A DNA stretch of 64,000 nucleotides from NCBI RefSeq assembly GCF_007971525.1, contig NZ_CP042437.1:3224001-3288000 (forward strand), written 5' to 3'. Below are positions 63,809-64,000 of the stretch, one piece after another. Made by a program: the position numbers and the translations under genes. Numbering within the stretch: position 1 is the stretch's first letter; the number at the start of each line of letters is the position of its first letter. The notes under the pieces were generated by a model that ran no database searches, was not told the DNA's origin, and was given only the letters and a program-made list of their open reading frames with translations. The stretch comes from Mucilaginibacter ginsenosidivorax (GTDB lineage Bacteria; Bacteroidota; Bacteroidia; Sphingobacteriales; Sphingobacteriaceae).

Positions 63809-64000
63809 ATGAAAAAAAATCTTCCCTTAGCCATCCTTTCCGGTTTATTGTTGTGGATAGCCTGGCCACCAACACCTTATACAACGTTCCTGCTTTTTAT
63901 TGGCTTTGTGCCCATGCTGCTGGCGATGGAGAACATCATCCAATCCACATCGGCCAAAAAAGGAAAACTGATTTTCAATACCGCATTTATAGGCTTTTTT
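63809..64000 (+). CDS. lnt: Apolipoprotein N-acyltransferase, 5' part (3' end outside window)
   Basis: 64 codons visible from ATG at 63809: MKKNLPLAILSGLLLWIAWPP, then YTTFLLFIGFVPMLLAMEN. This is the first membrane part of Lnt, which acylates the N-terminal cysteine of lipoproteins. The nitrilase domain lies beyond the window. Confidence 0.85.
   Translation, partial: MKKNLPLAILSGLLLWIAWPPTPYTTFLLFIGFVPMLLAMENIIQSTSAKKGKLIFNTAFIGFF

Overview
The window reads as a Bacteroidota chromosome, most likely Sphingobacteriaceae (Mucilaginibacter/Pedobacter-like). The basis is the family content: a SusC-like TonB receptor with an STN domain, four DUF4249 lipoproteins, an MG2/plug-type surface protein, the futalosine menaquinone route (mqnB, mqnD), a Bacteroides Mpi-like invertase, Bacteroides-type tyrosine recombinases, and few clear Shine-Dalgarno sites. 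No 16S gene is present, so the genus is inference.

Positions 1-22900 are an accessory island ending at an intact tRNA-Asp(GTC) gene, with a tyrosine recombinase beside it. From left to right it holds: (i) the 3' part of an SNF2-type helicase and an Eco57I/PglX-like adenine methyltransferase, facing an inverted, start-less second C-terminal half; a 64-bp inverted repeat lies over the NPPY motif in both copies and a serine invertase gene follows, so this is a target-recognition switch; (ii) McrB and McrC, translationally linked to the invertase; (iii) a compact minus-strand operon of MBL hydrolase, trypsin-like protease, small middle protein, Rad50-like ATPase with zinc hook, and HEPN protein, which resembles the ABC-three-component conflict systems; (iv) a mobile segment with small DNA-binding proteins, a 16-unit octanucleotide array, a long hairpin, a tyrosine recombinase and a coupled HTH protein; (v) an AbiEii-type toxin with its antitoxin; (vi) the tRNA-linked integrase.

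Positions 23000-64000 are core chromosome. They hold a minus-strand outer-membrane operon (TonB receptor, four tandem DUF4249 paralogues, MG2/plug protein), rimP-nusA-infB, an S9 peptidase, a GNAT enzyme, an FAD oxidoreductase, DinB proteins, a large sensor kinase, fabD, folE, a QueD-like enzyme, mqnB, mqnD, hflX, two DUF3857 proteins (one catalytically degenerate), aat, ruvC, serS, rsmI and the start of lnt.

The core intergenic spaces carry several repeat families. These are heptanucleotide arrays in mirrored arrangement that abut start codons (and one that runs inside mqnD), GC-rich palindromes beside fabD/folE and mqnD/hflX, and a 411-bp element made only of a GIY-YIG gene between 51-bp inverted repeats. 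The most interesting points are the invertible methyltransferase, the five-gene ABC/MBL/protease/HEPN operon, the GIY-YIG element and the 7- and 8-nt periodic arrays.
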